A DNA stretch of 64,000 nt, taken from NCBI GenBank assembly GCA_041392785.1, contig JAWKLK010000003.1:1-64000 (forward strand), written 5' to 3'. Below are positions 46,791 through 57,584 of this stretch, piece after piece; position 1 is the first letter of the stretch; each line of letters starts with the position of its first letter. The notes under the pieces are model-generated. The model was given only the letters and a program-made list of their open reading frames with translations. It made no database searches and was not told the origin of the DNA. Source of the DNA: OLB9 sp041392785 (GTDB lineage: Bacteria > Bacteroidota > Bacteroidia > Chitinophagales > Saprospiraceae). The position numbers were made by a program, and so were the translations under genes.

Positions 46791-49700
46791 TTATAACCCA
46801 CAGGCACATCTTGTGGAGAAAACAGTTGGATCAACATATCCTGCGCCATCCAGTTCCCAATAAAACTTTGATAATGTATCCTTACCATATTCGGTCATTG
46901 TGGCACTATGAAATAGCCTGCCATTTATCATGGTGAATACAACATTTTCGCTTACTTTAATATCTGTCAATGGATTTCCATCAATCACAATCAAATCTGC
47001 AAGTTTACCTTTGGTCAAAGTACCAATTTGGTGAGACATACCTAACAATTCTGCACCATTGACTGTAGCTGATTTAAGAGCTTCAAAATTGGTCATTCCG
47101 CCTTGCTGCAACATCCAAAGCTCCCAATGAGCGCCTAACCCTTGCAATTGCCCATGTGCTCCTAGATTGATATTGACACCTGCATCATTCAATTTTTTAC
47201 AAGATTGCGAAGTAAGAATATGCCCCATTTTATAATCATCCTCGGGTACCATAGTCCTGTGACGCGCTCTAGAGTCGACCACAGATCTAGGAGTGAATTT
47301 GAGCAATCTCTCTTTTTCCCACACGTTGGTATGTTGATACCAATAGTATTCGCCGTTTATACCACCATAATTTACAATCAAGGTCGGTGTATTACTCGTT
47401 TTCGTCTTAGACCAAAATTGGAGGACATCGCTATATAGCGGTGCAACTGGAATGTTGTGTTCTACACTCGAATGCCCATCAGCTACCATAGACAAGTTGT
47501 GATAAAAAAAAGAACCACCTTCTGGTACAACCAAAATGCCTAACTGTCGCGCTGCTTCAATAACTTGCTGACGCTGCTCGCGACGAGGCTGGTTATAAGA
47601 TTTTACAGAAAATGCACCAAATGCTTTGGTACGTCTAATGGCTGATTTTGCATCTTCTAGCGAATTAATATCAGCCTTAAAATCGCCATCAGCACCATAT
47701 AGAATCGTACCTGTAGAAAATATTCTTGGGCCAATCATCGATCCAGCTTTTACCATTTCGCTTTGTGCAAAAGTAATCTCTGAATTTACAGACGGATCAT
47801 GTGTAGTGGTAACTCCATAAGCCAAATTGGCAAAGTACTGCCAATGTTTTTGCGGACTTATGCCATCCCTAAATGCGCCTAAATGCGCATGTACATCTAC
47901 CAATCCAGGCATAACGGTTTTGCCCGTGATATCTATTTTTTTAGCATTTGCAGGGATTTTAGTGGCATCAAATTTACCTACATATCTCAGTTTATTACCA
48001 TCTGTGACTATGAGGCCATTTTCGATCGTGTTTTCATTTTCCATTGTGAGAATATTTCCTCCCACTAACGCAAATATATTGGAAGGAACATCAGATTTGA
48101 CAGTAAGTTTTATCTCCCTTCCAATGCTATCCAGCGGAGGCAAAGTATCCATTCCCGAGTTTAGAAAAGTAAATCGATCTTGTAGTGATTCAGAAAAATA
48201 TCTATTGCCCAAGGTCCAATGCAAAGTTTTACTATCAGCAGACCAATGTAAGTTTAAACCTGCATCTTTGGCTACTAGAGAAACTGGAAATGCTTTGGTT
48301 GTAGCTGAAAGTCCAATAGCTTGGCCAATATGGGGCATAGCAGCGACATAAACTTTATACAGTTCTGTGAATGCCACCCATTTGTCATCCGGACTAACTA
48401 CAAAATTTGTGGTATATTTTGTGTTAAAAAGTATATCCTCGGATTGTTTTTGCAGATGCACCCTTTTTAATGCTTTAGTCAATGATCCGAACAAAAAACC
48501 ACCCGTGGTAAAATAGACATATTGTCCATCACTGCTGTACTGTGGATTCTCCCCGTTACTTATCAAGAAAGTAGCTGTGGTATCTGACAATTTTTGAGTA
48601 AAAATGCCTGAATCTGCGCCGTACATATAACCCTGATGGCCATTCCCACTTTCTTTGCGATAGACTATTTCCTTACCGTCTGGAGCAAACTTTGGCGTCC
48701 TATATATACCTTTCTCACGTGACAAAGTGCTAATATTTTTTGTTGTAATATCAAACAATTTGATTTTTCCCAAGTCTTCATCATTCCATGTCACAAACAC
48801 AATAGACTTTCCATCAGGACTAAATGCAGGCTCACTTTCGAAATCATCTTCATCTGTCAATCTCCTTGGAGCACCGTCATTTTCTGACACGTACAAATGT
48901 CCTAATGCACTAAATACCAATGTCTTACCATTGGGAGAAGTCACCAAATTTCTCAAAACTTTCACATCAAACTTATCGGTATATGCATCATTTTTAAATT
49001 GCACAGTTTCCATAAATTTATGTGGTACATCCACTTCAAAAGGGATATCAACTGCGTTGCCTGTGGTCACATTGATACGCTTAATTTTACCCTTTGACCA
49101 AATCACAATTTCAGCATCATCAGGCATCCAATCAAAACCTGTGTATACACCAAATACTGTCCATGCCTCCTGCTGATCTTTACTGAGATCATCATAAATA
49201 GGCCACGCTCTCCCTGTCTTTAGGTCTTCGACAAATAGAATGGATTTTGTCCTATCACGTCGTACATATGCTATTTTATCGCCTTTATTCGACACCTGTG
49301 GCCTGCAAGCAGAGCCGATAACTTTTTTGGTTTCCCCTTTTGCAAAATCGTACTTAAAAATGGCAAAAATCTCATTATTTGGGTCTTTATTATATTGAAA
49401 ATAACCGCCAGGATATACGTCTTCACTATAAAAAAGTGACTTCCCATCAGGCGAGATCGCAGGTTCGTTGACGTCTTGTTGGTCATTTTTACGTTTTGTC
49501 AATTGAATCCCTTCTCCACCAGAAATATGGTACATCCACATTTCTCCTGCACCAAGTGATCTCGTAGAGGTAAAATGCTTTCTTGCCACGAAGTATTGAC
49601 CATCCGGCATCCACACTGCATTGTTTAAGAGCCTAAAACTTTCTTTGGTGATTTGAGTAGCATTTTTTCCATCGCTATCCATTTTCCAAATATTGTCACC

Positions 49701-50027
49701 TCCACCGGCATCACTGGTATAGAGTATCTGTTTACCATCAGGACTCCATCTTGGTTGTACTTCCCAAGCGAGACCGGAGCGCAATATTTGTGCCTTACCT
49801 CCAGAAATAGGCATGACAAAAATATCACCTAGTAAATCAAATACGATAGTTTTTCCATCAGGACTGACATCTACATTCATCCAAGTGCCTTCGCTCGTTT
49901 TGATATGATGCGTAGCAAATCTGCCCGGTGGGTTATTGACGTCCCATTTTGGTGCTTTGTCTTGGGCATTGATGTTAGTACAGATGCAGAAGAGCACTCC
50001 TATCCAGTATTTTGACAAGTGTTTCAT
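46791..50027 (-). CDS. Exported TolB-like propeller plus amidohydrolase protein
   Basis: This protein of about 1078 residues has a signal peptide (MKHLSKYWIGVLFCICTNINA) and a long N-terminal beta-propeller of PD40/TolB-like repeats with recurrent SPDGK and WSPDGKQILYTSD motifs (about 35-640). A C-terminal amidohydrolase domain follows (VMPGLVDVHAHLGAFRDG, PEGGSFFYHN, EHNIPVAP, GVNINLGAHGQ, GKLADLIVIDGNPL). It may act on peptides or cyclic substrates at the periplasmic side. I chose ATG 50027; the further upstream Met at 50039 is inside the upstream gene. The start overlaps the FAH-family gene by 4 bp. Confidence 0.9.
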   Translation of the reverse strand: MKHLSKYWIGVLFCICTNINAQDKAPKWDVNNPPGRFATHHIKTSEGTWMNVDVSPDGKTIVFDLLGDIFVMPISGGKAQILRSGLAWEVQPRWSPDGKQILYTSDAGGGDNIWKMDSDGKNATQITKESFRLLNNAVWMPDGQYFVARKHFTSTRSLGAGEMWMYHISGGEGIQLTKRKNDQQDVNEPAISPDGKSLFYSEDVYPGGYFQYNKDPNNEIFAIFKYDFAKGETKKVIGSACRPQVSNKGDKIAYVRRDRTKSILFVEDLKTGRAWPIYDDLSKDQQEAWTVFGVYTGFDWMPDDAEIVIWSKGKIKRINVTTGNAVDIPFEVDVPHKFMETVQFKNDAYTDKFDVKVLRNLVTSPNGKTLVFSALGHLYVSENDGAPRRLTDEDDFESEPAFSPDGKSIVFVTWNDEDLGKIKLFDITTKNISTLSREKGIYRTPKFAPDGKEIVYRKESGNGHQGYMYGADSGIFTQKLSDTTATFLISNGENPQYSSDGQYVYFTTGGFLFGSLTKALKRVHLQKQSEDILFNTKYTTNFVVSPDDKWVAFTELYKVYVAAMPHIGQAIGLSATTKAFPVSLVAKDAGLNLHWSADSKTLHWTLGNRYFSESLQDRFTFLNSGMDTLPPLDSIGREIKLTVKSDVPSNIFALVGGNILTMENENTIENGLIVTDGNKLRYVGKFDATKIPANAKKIDITGKTVMPGLVDVHAHLGAFRDGISPQKHWQYFANLAYGVTTTHDPSVNSEITFAQSEMVKAGSMIGPRIFSTGTILYGADGDFKADINSLEDAKSAIRRTKAFGAFSVKSYNQPRREQRQQVIEAARQLGILVVPEGGSFFYHNLSMVADGHSSVEHNIPVAPLYSDVLQFWSKTKTSNTPTLIVNYGGINGEYYWYQHTNVWEKERLLKFTPRSVVDSRARHRTMVPEDDYKMGHILTSQSCKKLNDAGVNINLGAHGQLQGLGAHWELWMLQQGGMTNFEALKSATVNGAELLGMSHQIGTLTKGKLADLIVIDGNPLTDIKVSENVVFTMINGRLFHSATMTEYGKDTLSKFYWELDGAGYVDPTVFSTRCACGL

Positions 50028-50668
50028 TTTATTATACATTCAAAATTTTGTTCATTATTTAAATATCCGATTAGTGTATCTCCAATTTGTATTTTGCCCA
50101 CTCCAGATGGTGTACCAGTATAAATCAAGTCTCCTTTTTGTAAAGTAAAAAATGTAGAAATGTGGGAAATAATCGCTGGAATTCGAAACATCATCAAACT
50201 GGTATTACCATCCTGTACCAAAGTCTCGTTTTTAAAAAGTTGAAAACTTAAATTGTCCAAGTCTACATCGGATTTTGGGATAAATTTTCCAATGACCGCC
50301 GATTGGTCAAAAGCTTTTGCCTTTTCCCAAGGGTGACCTTGAATTTTTAACCTATCTTGAATATCTCTGGCCGTGAAGTCAATACCTAGACCCACTTCTT
50401 CAAAATAGTTATTGGCAAATTCAGGTAAAATGGACTTGCCATTTTTACTTATTTTTACGACAACTTCTACTTCGTGATGGATATTTTCTGTAAAATTTGG
50501 ATGATAAAAAGGCTTATTGTCATGCAATAATGCAGTGGCTGGCTTCATAAATACCAAAGGTTCGGTAGGCATATCATTACTCAATTCTTGGATATGCGCT
50601 ACATAATTTCTGCCAATACAAAATATTTTCACTTGTTGCTGATTAATATCTCCAATTACAAAATTCAA
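50024..50668 (-). CDS. Fumarylacetoacetate hydrolase family protein
   Basis: This 214-residue protein has the FAH fold: FCIGRNYVAHIQEL, FMKPATALL, IHHEVEVVVKI with metal-ligand Glu pair, GLGIDFTARDIQ and YTGTPSGVGKI. Members hydrolyse or decarboxylate 2-keto acids such as acylpyruvates. Its stop overlaps the amidohydrolase start, so it probably heads this minus-strand run of genes down to cutA. Confidence 0.9.
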   Translation of the reverse strand: MNFVIGDINQQQVKIFCIGRNYVAHIQELSNDMPTEPLVFMKPATALLHDNKPFYHPNFTENIHHEVEVVVKISKNGKSILPEFANNYFEEVGLGIDFTARDIQDRLKIQGHPWEKAKAFDQSAVIGKFIPKSDVDLDNLSFQLFKNETLVQDGNTSLMMFRIPAIISHISTFFTLQKGDLIYTGTPSGVGKIQIGDTLIGYLNNEQNFECIIK

Positions 50669-50771
50669 AGGTACAAAAAAAATAGTTTGCTATTATTCCA
50701 AAATATGAAGTTTAAAATAAATTACCACGTGGTTTTACAGATCAGATTGACCAAATTTAGAGCCAAATGAT

Positions 50772-50779
50772 TACCTTTG
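50772..50779 (+). promoter_or_regulatory. -7 element of lpdA
   Basis: TACCTTTG, exact TAnnTTTG match, 22 bp before ATG. A TTG lies 22 bp upstream, close to the expected spacing. Confidence 0.55.
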
Positions 50780-50801
50780 CGGCTTATTAAAATAAAATCA
50801 C

Positions 50802-52199
50802 ATGAACTTTGATATTATAGTATTGGGCAGTGGACCAGGTGGATATGTTACAGCTATCAGAGCATCACAATTAGGATTTAAGGTGGCTGTTATAGAAAAA
50901 GAAAGCCTAGGAGGTATTTGTTTGAATTGGGGATGTATACCTACTAAAGCATTATTGAAAAGTGCTCAAGTATTTGAATATATCAACCATGCCGCCCAAT
51001 ATGGGATTACTACTACCAAGCCAACCGCCGAATTTGATAATATCATAAAGCGCAGTCGCTCTGTAGCTGAAGGTATGAGTAAAGGTGTGCAGTTTCTAAT
51101 GAAAAAAAATAAAATTGAGGTCATTTTTGGTTTTGGACAATTGGCAAAAGGAAATAAGGTGATCGTGACAGCAGAGGATGGTAAAAAATCAGAATATACT
51201 GCATCTCATATCATCGTAGCCACAGGTGGTAGGGCAAAAGAATTACCAAATTTACCTATTGACGGTAAGAAGATCATTGGTTATAGACAAGCGATGACCT
51301 TACCCACTCAACCAAAAAAAATGGTTGTTGTTGGCGCGGGGGCTATTGGTTTAGAATTTGCATATTTCTACCACACTTTGGGAACAGAAGTCACAATTGT
51401 AGAATTTTTAGAACAAGGATTATTGCCTAGAGAAGATGCTGAAATCTCAAAGGAACTCACAAAAATCTATAAAAAAGCAGGAATGAAAATCCTTGCAAAC
51501 ACATCCGTTGAAACAGTGGATACAAAGGGTAAGGAGTGCAAAGTTACTGTCAAAGATCGCAAAACCGGAAATACTGAAGTAATAGAATGTGATCTTGTTC
51601 TATCTGCTGCTGGAGTGACTCCTAATACAGAGAACATTGGCCTAGAAACATTAGGTGTAGTAATAGAAAAAGGTATGGTAAAAGTTGATGATTTTTATAG
51701 GACTAATGTGAGTGGAATTTATGCCATTGGCGACATAATCCCTACACCTGCTTTGGCGCATGTAGCAAGCGCTGAAGGTATCACCTGTGTAGAAGCTATC
51801 GCAGGCCACCATCCTACACCTATCGATTATTCTAATATTCCTTCTTGTACTTACTGTTGGCCTGAAGTAGCAAGTGTCGGTATGACAGAAGACCAAGCCA
51901 AAGCAGCTGGTCATACCCTCAAAATTGGCAAATTTCCATTTTCAGCGTCCGGAAAAGCTAGTGCTGCGGGCGCAAAAGATGGTTTTGTCAAGATTATTTT
52001 TGATGCTAAATATGGTGAATTATTAGGTTGTCATATGATAGGTGCCAATGTCACTGAAATGATAGCAGAATTGGTGGCTGCTAAAAAATTGGAAACGACG
52101 GGTCTGGAGTTGCTCAAAGCAATACACCCACATCCTACCATGAGCGAAGCAGTCATGGAAGCCACAGCAGCAGCATACGGTGAAGTCATACATTTGTAA
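50802..52199 (+). CDS. lpdA: Dihydrolipoyl dehydrogenase
   Basis: This 465-residue flavoprotein is the E3 component of 2-oxoacid dehydrogenase and glycine cleavage complexes. It has an FAD-binding LGSGPGGYVTAIRASQ, redox disulfide C40/C45 (GGICLNWGCIPTK), an NAD-binding VVGAGAIGLEFAYFYHTLG and the catalytic HPHPTMSEAVMEA near the C terminus. Standard length. No E1/E2 genes are adjacent. A metallophosphoesterase gene follows after 6 bp. Confidence 0.96.
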   Translation: MNFDIIVLGSGPGGYVTAIRASQLGFKVAVIEKESLGGICLNWGCIPTKALLKSAQVFEYINHAAQYGITTTKPTAEFDNIIKRSRSVAEGMSKGVQFLMKKNKIEVIFGFGQLAKGNKVIVTAEDGKKSEYTASHIIVATGGRAKELPNLPIDGKKIIGYRQAMTLPTQPKKMVVVGAGAIGLEFAYFYHTLGTEVTIVEFLEQGLLPREDAEISKELTKIYKKAGMKILANTSVETVDTKGKECKVTVKDRKTGNTEVIECDLVLSAAGVTPNTENIGLETLGVVIEKGMVKVDDFYRTNVSGIYAIGDIIPTPALAHVASAEGITCVEAIAGHHPTPIDYSNIPSCTYCWPEVASVGMTEDQAKAAGHTLKIGKFPFSASGKASAAGAKDGFVKIIFDAKYGELLGCHMIGANVTEMIAELVAAKKLETTGLELLKAIHPHPTMSEAVMEATAAAYGEVIHL

Positions 52200-52205
52200 A
52201 AACTT

Positions 52206-52712
52206 ATGGGAAAAGTAGCCATCATCTCTGATAATCACAGTTATTATCACGAAGAATTATTGTCACATCTAGAAGATTGTGATCAAATATGGCATGCCGG
52301 TGACATAGGTTCCAAAGAATCTATTGCTCCCTTACTGCATTTTGGCACTTTTAGAGGTGTCTATGGCAATATTGATGACACCAGCATAAGAGAACTGTAT
52401 CCAATTAATGACATTTTCACCTATGAAGGTGTGAAAGTTTTTATGACACATATAGGCGGATATCCAGGCAAATATACAGCAAGGGTATCCGCTATAATCA
52501 AAGAAGAAAAACCACAACTATACATTTGTGGCCACTCACATATTTGTAAAGTCATGCCTGATAAAACTAATGGGTTAATACATATCAATCCAGGCGCATA
52601 TGGCCATCATGGGTTTCATAAGATTAGAACATTTATATTACTGGATATTCATGAAGGTACCATTAAGAATGTGAGAGCGGTAGAATTAGGGATACGCGGC
52701 ATCGAGTTATAA
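52206..52712 (+). CDS. YfcE-type metallophosphoesterase
   Basis: This 168-residue protein has the calcineurin-like phosphoesterase motifs: IISDNHSYYH, IWHAGDIGS, GNIDDTSIR (in place of GNHD), MTHIGGYPGKY and CGHSHICKV. Such enzymes have broad phosphodiesterase activity. It is 6 bp after lpdA and is probably co-transcribed. Confidence 0.9.
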   Translation: MGKVAIISDNHSYYHEELLSHLEDCDQIWHAGDIGSKESIAPLLHFGTFRGVYGNIDDTSIRELYPINDIFTYEGVKVFMTHIGGYPGKYTARVSAIIKEEKPQLYICGHSHICKVMPDKTNGLIHINPGAYGHHGFHKIRTFILLDIHEGTIKNVRAVELGIRGIEL

Positions 52713-52731
52713 TCTACTGAAGCGAGAATTA

Positions 52732-53256
52732 TTATGACTTTTTTCTTCTAAATTTTTCCCCCAACCCTTTAAAAAATTTGCGCATACTACTTTCTCTCTT
52801 CCAAAATACATAGCGCAAAGAGATGCCTGATGTACTAGCAAACCAAGATTGAGATTCGTCTCTCTTAATGAGCGCCATTGGCAAATAGTCAAAACTTACA
52901 TTTAATTGGCCAAAAGTGACCTCTGCACCCATAGGAAAAGTCATGCCGGCATTTGAAAAGGTTGTTTCAGAAGTTTTTGCATTGCCTATGAAAACTCCAC
53001 CACCCATGAAAAAGTTAAATCGCTTTGACAATAAACCATAATGTTGTTTTACTGAGAGTGATGTAAATGTATTTCGATAAAGTGTTCCAGGTTGTATTAA
53101 AAGTTCAGCAGTGGTCTTATTTGCAATACGTTGTGCAAATGTAATTCCAAGATCTTCTCCAAATCTGATACCGCCAACAGTGTTATATTTCTGTCCAAAT
53201 GACATGAATGGAATAAAAATCAAACAAGCCAATCCAATCAAACTTCTTCTATGCAT
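52732..53256 (-). CDS. Outer-membrane beta-barrel-like exported protein
   Basis: This 174-residue protein has a signal peptide (MHRRSLIGLACLIFIPFMSFG) and a body of alternating short beta strands with aromatic residues (NTVGGIRFGEDLGITFAQR, KQHYGLLSKRFNFFMGGGVF), like small barrel proteins. The C terminus is Lys/Arg-rich (FKGLGEKFRRKKS). I cannot name a family. Confidence 0.6.
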   Translation of the reverse strand: MHRRSLIGLACLIFIPFMSFGQKYNTVGGIRFGEDLGITFAQRIANKTTAELLIQPGTLYRNTFTSLSVKQHYGLLSKRFNFFMGGGVFIGNAKTSETTFSNAGMTFPMGAEVTFGQLNVSFDYLPMALIKRDESQSWFASTSGISLRYVFWKRESSMRKFFKGLGEKFRRKKS

Positions 53257-53326
53257 GAAAACTTTTGTTATGTGGACGAAATTTTGTGCAAAATTAATAT
53301 ATAGAAAATGTTAAACTTTTGGAATA

Positions 53327-53362
53327 AAAATACAAAAGCCACCAAACATATGTTGTTTGGTG
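53327..53362 (-). terminator. Terminator after the coiled-coil lipoprotein gene
   Basis: On the minus strand the hairpin CACCAAACA-acata-TGTTTGGTG is followed by gcttttgtatttttatt, 32 bp after the stop codon of the lipoprotein gene. Confidence 0.75.
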
Positions 53363-53393
53363 ACTTTATTTCTTCACGAATTACGAGAAAATA

Positions 53394-53825
53394 TTAGTTT
53401 GATTTGATGTCATTAGCAACTTGCTCAAGTTTCTTAGCAGTTGCGTCTCTGAAATCATTCCAACCATCTTTCAAGTCTTCTCCTAATTTTGCTACATCAT
53501 TATTAAGTTCTTGCAAAGAAGCTGTCAATTTTGCTTTTTTAGCTTCAAGTGCTACTTTTTCTTGCTTAGTTGCTTTAGCCAATTTTTCATCGATAACTTT
53601 AATTTCGTTTTCAATGTTTGTAGAAGCTTCTTTGATTTTCATACCAAGGTCATTTTTCTCTTGCTCCATTGCTACTGCAACAGTATCAACAGCACCTTGT
53701 ACTTCTTCTTTAACTTCTTGTGCAGCATCTTCTACTTTGTCTTGTGTAGATTGCTTACAAGAAATAACACTTACAGCCATAAAAATAGCCACTAAACCTA
53801 ATAATTTTGAGAAATTACGTAACAT
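53394..53825 (-). CDS. Small coiled-coil lipoprotein
   Basis: This 143-residue protein has a signal peptide ending in a lipobox, VISC (C23), followed by an Ala/Lys/Glu/Val-rich sequence that is almost entirely helical (KVEDAAQEVKEEVQGAVD, KEASTNIENEIKVIDEKL). It is likely an anchored periplasmic coiled coil. I do not recognise a family. The long reverse-strand open frame is a shadow of this repetitive composition. Confidence 0.75.
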   Translation of the reverse strand: MLRNFSKLLGLVAIFMAVSVISCKQSTQDKVEDAAQEVKEEVQGAVDTVAVAMEQEKNDLGMKIKEASTNIENEIKVIDEKLAKATKQEKVALEAKKAKLTASLQELNNDVAKLGEDLKDGWNDFRDATAKKLEQVANDIKSN

Positions 53826-54012
53826 TTGTTTACAAATTGATGGTTAAATAATATTGTTAAAAATTGAATCAAAAATACGTACATTCACATTAGAATATTA
53901 TATTAAACTCGTGTTTAACAATAGATTACCCAATTTAACAAATCATTGAAAAAAATAATATTATTTGGGAAAGTTTTATACTTCAATAGCAAGATTATAC
54001 GTATAATGCAGG

Positions 54013-57000
54013 ATGAATTTCTTTAAGACATCTATTCTTTTAATGCTCTTAAGTGTACCTTTGCTATCGTTAGCGCAAGGTAAAAGACAAGATGTATTTG
54101 TTGACAAATTGACTTCTGACACAATCCACCTTAGTCAAAATACAGTTATGCCATCCTCGGTGGTGATTTATGTTGAGAGTGATACTATTAAAAACTATAT
54201 CTTAAAAAACAATATGTTAATAATTCATCCAGATATATTCAACACGTATAAGGGCAAGACTATTAGGATATCTTTCAATACATTTAATGAAAATTTTGAA
54301 ACACCATTTAGACTGCTTGACACCACTAGTATTTCGGTACATGATGGTCCTATGCCCGACGGATTTGTGTATATAACAGATAGAAAATCTAGGAAAAATA
54401 TCATTGATGCAGGTAGATTAAACTATTCAGGAAGTTTTTCAAGAGGATTTTCAGTTGGTAATGCTCAAAGTCTTGTGCTGAATTCCAATTTTGATATGCA
54501 ACTTCAGGGTGACCTCGGTAGCGGACTCAAAATAGTAGCAGCAATCTCAGATGCCAATCTCCCAATCCAAGTGCAAGGAAATACACAACAATTACAAGAA
54601 TTTGACAAAGTTTTTATTCAAGTTAGCAAAGATAGAACCGCAGTCATAGCAGGAGACTATGAATTGACCCGCCCTTCATCTTATTTTTCAAACTATTATA
54701 AGAAAGCACAAGGAATACAGTTACAGAATACTTCAAATCTTTCCAAGAATACTACAATTCAAACATCTGGAAGTTTTGCCATATCGAGGGGAAAATTTGC
54801 GAGACAAACTCTACCTACTAAGGAAGGAAATCAAGGTCCATATCGACTAACAGGGAATAATAATGAGAGATTTATCATAGTACTTTCTGGAACAGAAAAG
54901 ATTTACTTTAATGGAAAATTACTGACACGTGGATATGATCATGACTATACAATTAACTACAATAATGCTGAAGTGATTTTTTCTCCAACACAATTGATTG
55001 CTAGAGACTCAAGAGTAATTATTGAATTTGAGTACACCGATTTGTCATATTTAAGATCTTTATATACACTAAAGAGTACCATTCAAGGTAAAAATTATAG
55101 TTCAACATTTAGTTTTTACAATGAACAAGATAGTAAACAAGCTGTAGGAGATGTGTCATTGGATAGTATAGATATTCAAAGAATGGAGGAAAGTGGTGAC
55201 GATTTATCAAAAAATGTGAGGGTCAGCATCCGAGCGATCAAACCAGATGATTTGATGGGAAATACGGCCATATATTACAGAGGCATGAGTGATCCCAACA
55301 ATCCGGAACTCCCTATCCTTATTTATACCAGTGATCCAGATAGTGCCCAATATATCGCAACATTTACTGAAGTGGGAAGTCTCAAAGGGGATTATATTAT
55401 TGATAACACATTGAATATCAACGGAAGAGTCTATAAGTACGTAGGCAGAAATAATGGCTCCTACCTGCCTATAATTTCCCTTATTCCTCCAGAAAAAAAA
55501 CAATTAATCACGTATAATTTTAACATCCAGCCAAAAAAAGACATGAAAGTCTATGGCGAGGTGGCATTCAGCAATCTAGATAAAAACAGATTTTCTAGCA
55601 TAGATGGAGGAGATGACAAAGTTGCTTAGGTGGCCATATTCAAATCCAGCAAAAATTTAAATGAAAAAACGTCCCTTTGGGAGTTTGATATCAAAGCTGA
55701 TTATGAAATGGCACAAAAAACATTCAATCCACTCAATCCTTACAGACCAGCTGAGTTCTTAAGAGATTGGAATGTACAGAACTTGGCGAGTACACTTGGT
55801 GACGAGCACATATTTTCAGGAGGTATAAATGCCAAATATGGAAAGTCCCTACAGTTTTCTTTTTTCGAAAATCTGTATCAAAAAGGAAATTTTTATAAAG
55901 GAAGTAAACATGAAGGCACATTTGATGTCAACACTAAAAGGCTTAAGAGTAAAATTCAAATTTCGGTTCTAAATGCAGATGACAGACAAAATAATATCAC
56001 AACCACCTTCATACGACCGAATGGACATGTTCAGTTTCAAGTTTTAGACAAAGATAAGCTTATTATAGGTGGAGAAATGGAGAGTGAAAAGAATGCATCA
56101 CTGTTAAATATTTCTGATTCTCTTTCAGGCAACAGCTTATATTTTTTGAGATCACTTGTCTTTGCAGAAACAAAATGGAATGAAGCATTCAGCACAAAGA
56201 TATCTTATGGTAGTAGAGAAGATAAGCTGCCATTTCACGGTGACCTTGTTGATGCAACTACCGCAAGAGATTTCATAGTTTCCGGTAGATGGTCTAAAAC
56301 TGATCGTATTCAATTGGGGTGGCATTTTACATCAAGAGATTTCATCCTTCATAATCAAGAAGTCTTAGTTGGAGAACAATCAAAGAAAACACTATTGGGA
56401 AGGTTGGATTTTCAATACATTTCAAAAAATAAAAGCATTCGATATACCAATGCCTATAATGCCAGCAGCGGACAAGAACCAAAACTTGAATACGCATTTA
56501 AAGAAATAGAAAATGGACAAGGTGAATATGTCTATATTGGAGCATCTACCACACCCAACTTGCAAAATATTCAAGATTTTCGGTATGATCCATCTAACCC
56601 ATTAGCTCGTTATTTTAGATTTTCATTACCTAATAATGAATTTATCAGTACAAATAATGTGGAATTCATTCAAAGTCTTTCCATTGATATGTCAAAAATA
56701 TATTTTCCTCAAGAAGGTAAACCACTGTCAAATACGAAAAAATTTATTGCAAGAATTTCCACGTTGTCAAATATACAATTATCAAAAAGGCTGCATGGAA
56801 ATAATAATGAACCTTCCTTGGCTACTTATCTCGATTTCTCTCTTGCCGATAGCACTTTAGTAGCATTTAATACTCTACAATCACATACGCTCTTTTTCAA
56901 TAGAGGTCATGTAAAATTTGATATGCAACTCACGTATAGGATTCGAGAAAATAGGATCGTGCAAATCACAGGAGCTGAAGACAATGGTGGTGATGACATA

Positions 57001-57510
57001 AATGGGAGAATCAGATACGGAATAAGTAAAGGTTTCGACGCAATTTTCAATTTTGAAACAGGTACTAAAACTTATGCGTCAGAGACTTTTACTACAAGAA
57101 ATTACAATATTCAATACTTTACGTTAAAACCAGAAATTAATTTCCGTCCTAATGGAAAAGTTCGAATAGGAATTAATTATGGATATACACAAAAGCAGCA
57201 GACTATTTATAATATGGAAGCAGCAACATTACATAATATTACGACAGAATTTTCATGGAGGGCAATACAGAAATGGACATTTGATCTCTCATCAAGCTAT
57301 GTTAAAATAGCATTTGATGGTGAGAAAAACAGTTTTTTAGAGTACGATATGTTAGATGGTTTGAAAAAAGGGGCAAATGTGCTTTGGAATTTAAGAATGA
57401 CCAAAAGGATGTCTAATAACATTGATTTAAGTTTCCAATACGATGGCCGCAAACCTGGAGAAAACCCCATTATCCATACTGGTCGAGTACAAGCCAAGGC
57501 TACATTTTAG
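54013..57510 (+). pseudogene. Large exported outer-membrane-type protein, split by in-frame TAG
   Basis: Reading through one TAG (55627-55629, codon 539) gives a continuous frame of 1165 codons, with GTG directly after the stop. The N terminus is a clean signal peptide (MNFFKTSILLMLLSVPLLSL). The first part contains GLKIVAAISDANLPIQVQGN and QLQEFDKVFIQVSKDRT, which I recall in large Bacteroidota outer-membrane/translocation proteins. The second part continues the same beta-strand-rich pattern, including FEYTDLSYLRSLY before and DFKAD...RDWN-type segments after the break, and ends GRVQAKATF like a barrel terminus. It is either a recent nonsense mutation, a sequencing error or a readthrough case. 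The downstream two-component genes are intact. Confidence 0.7.
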
Positions 57511-57576
57511 ACCAAATGTTTATCTAAGATATCTCTTATATAGTCGATAAATTATGCATACAAAGTAGTATTAGTG

Positions 57577-57584
57577 TAGTTTTG
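57577..57584 (+). promoter_or_regulatory. -7 element of the two-component operon
   Basis: TAGTTTTG, exact TAnnTTTG match. It overlaps a possible TTG start at 57582, which argues for a later start (see the next entry). Confidence 0.45.

Noticed and set aside
53404..53847. Plus-strand open frame of 147 codons
   Set aside because: Shadow of the Ala/Lys-rich lipoprotein gene on the minus strand, which has a signal peptide, lipobox and terminator.
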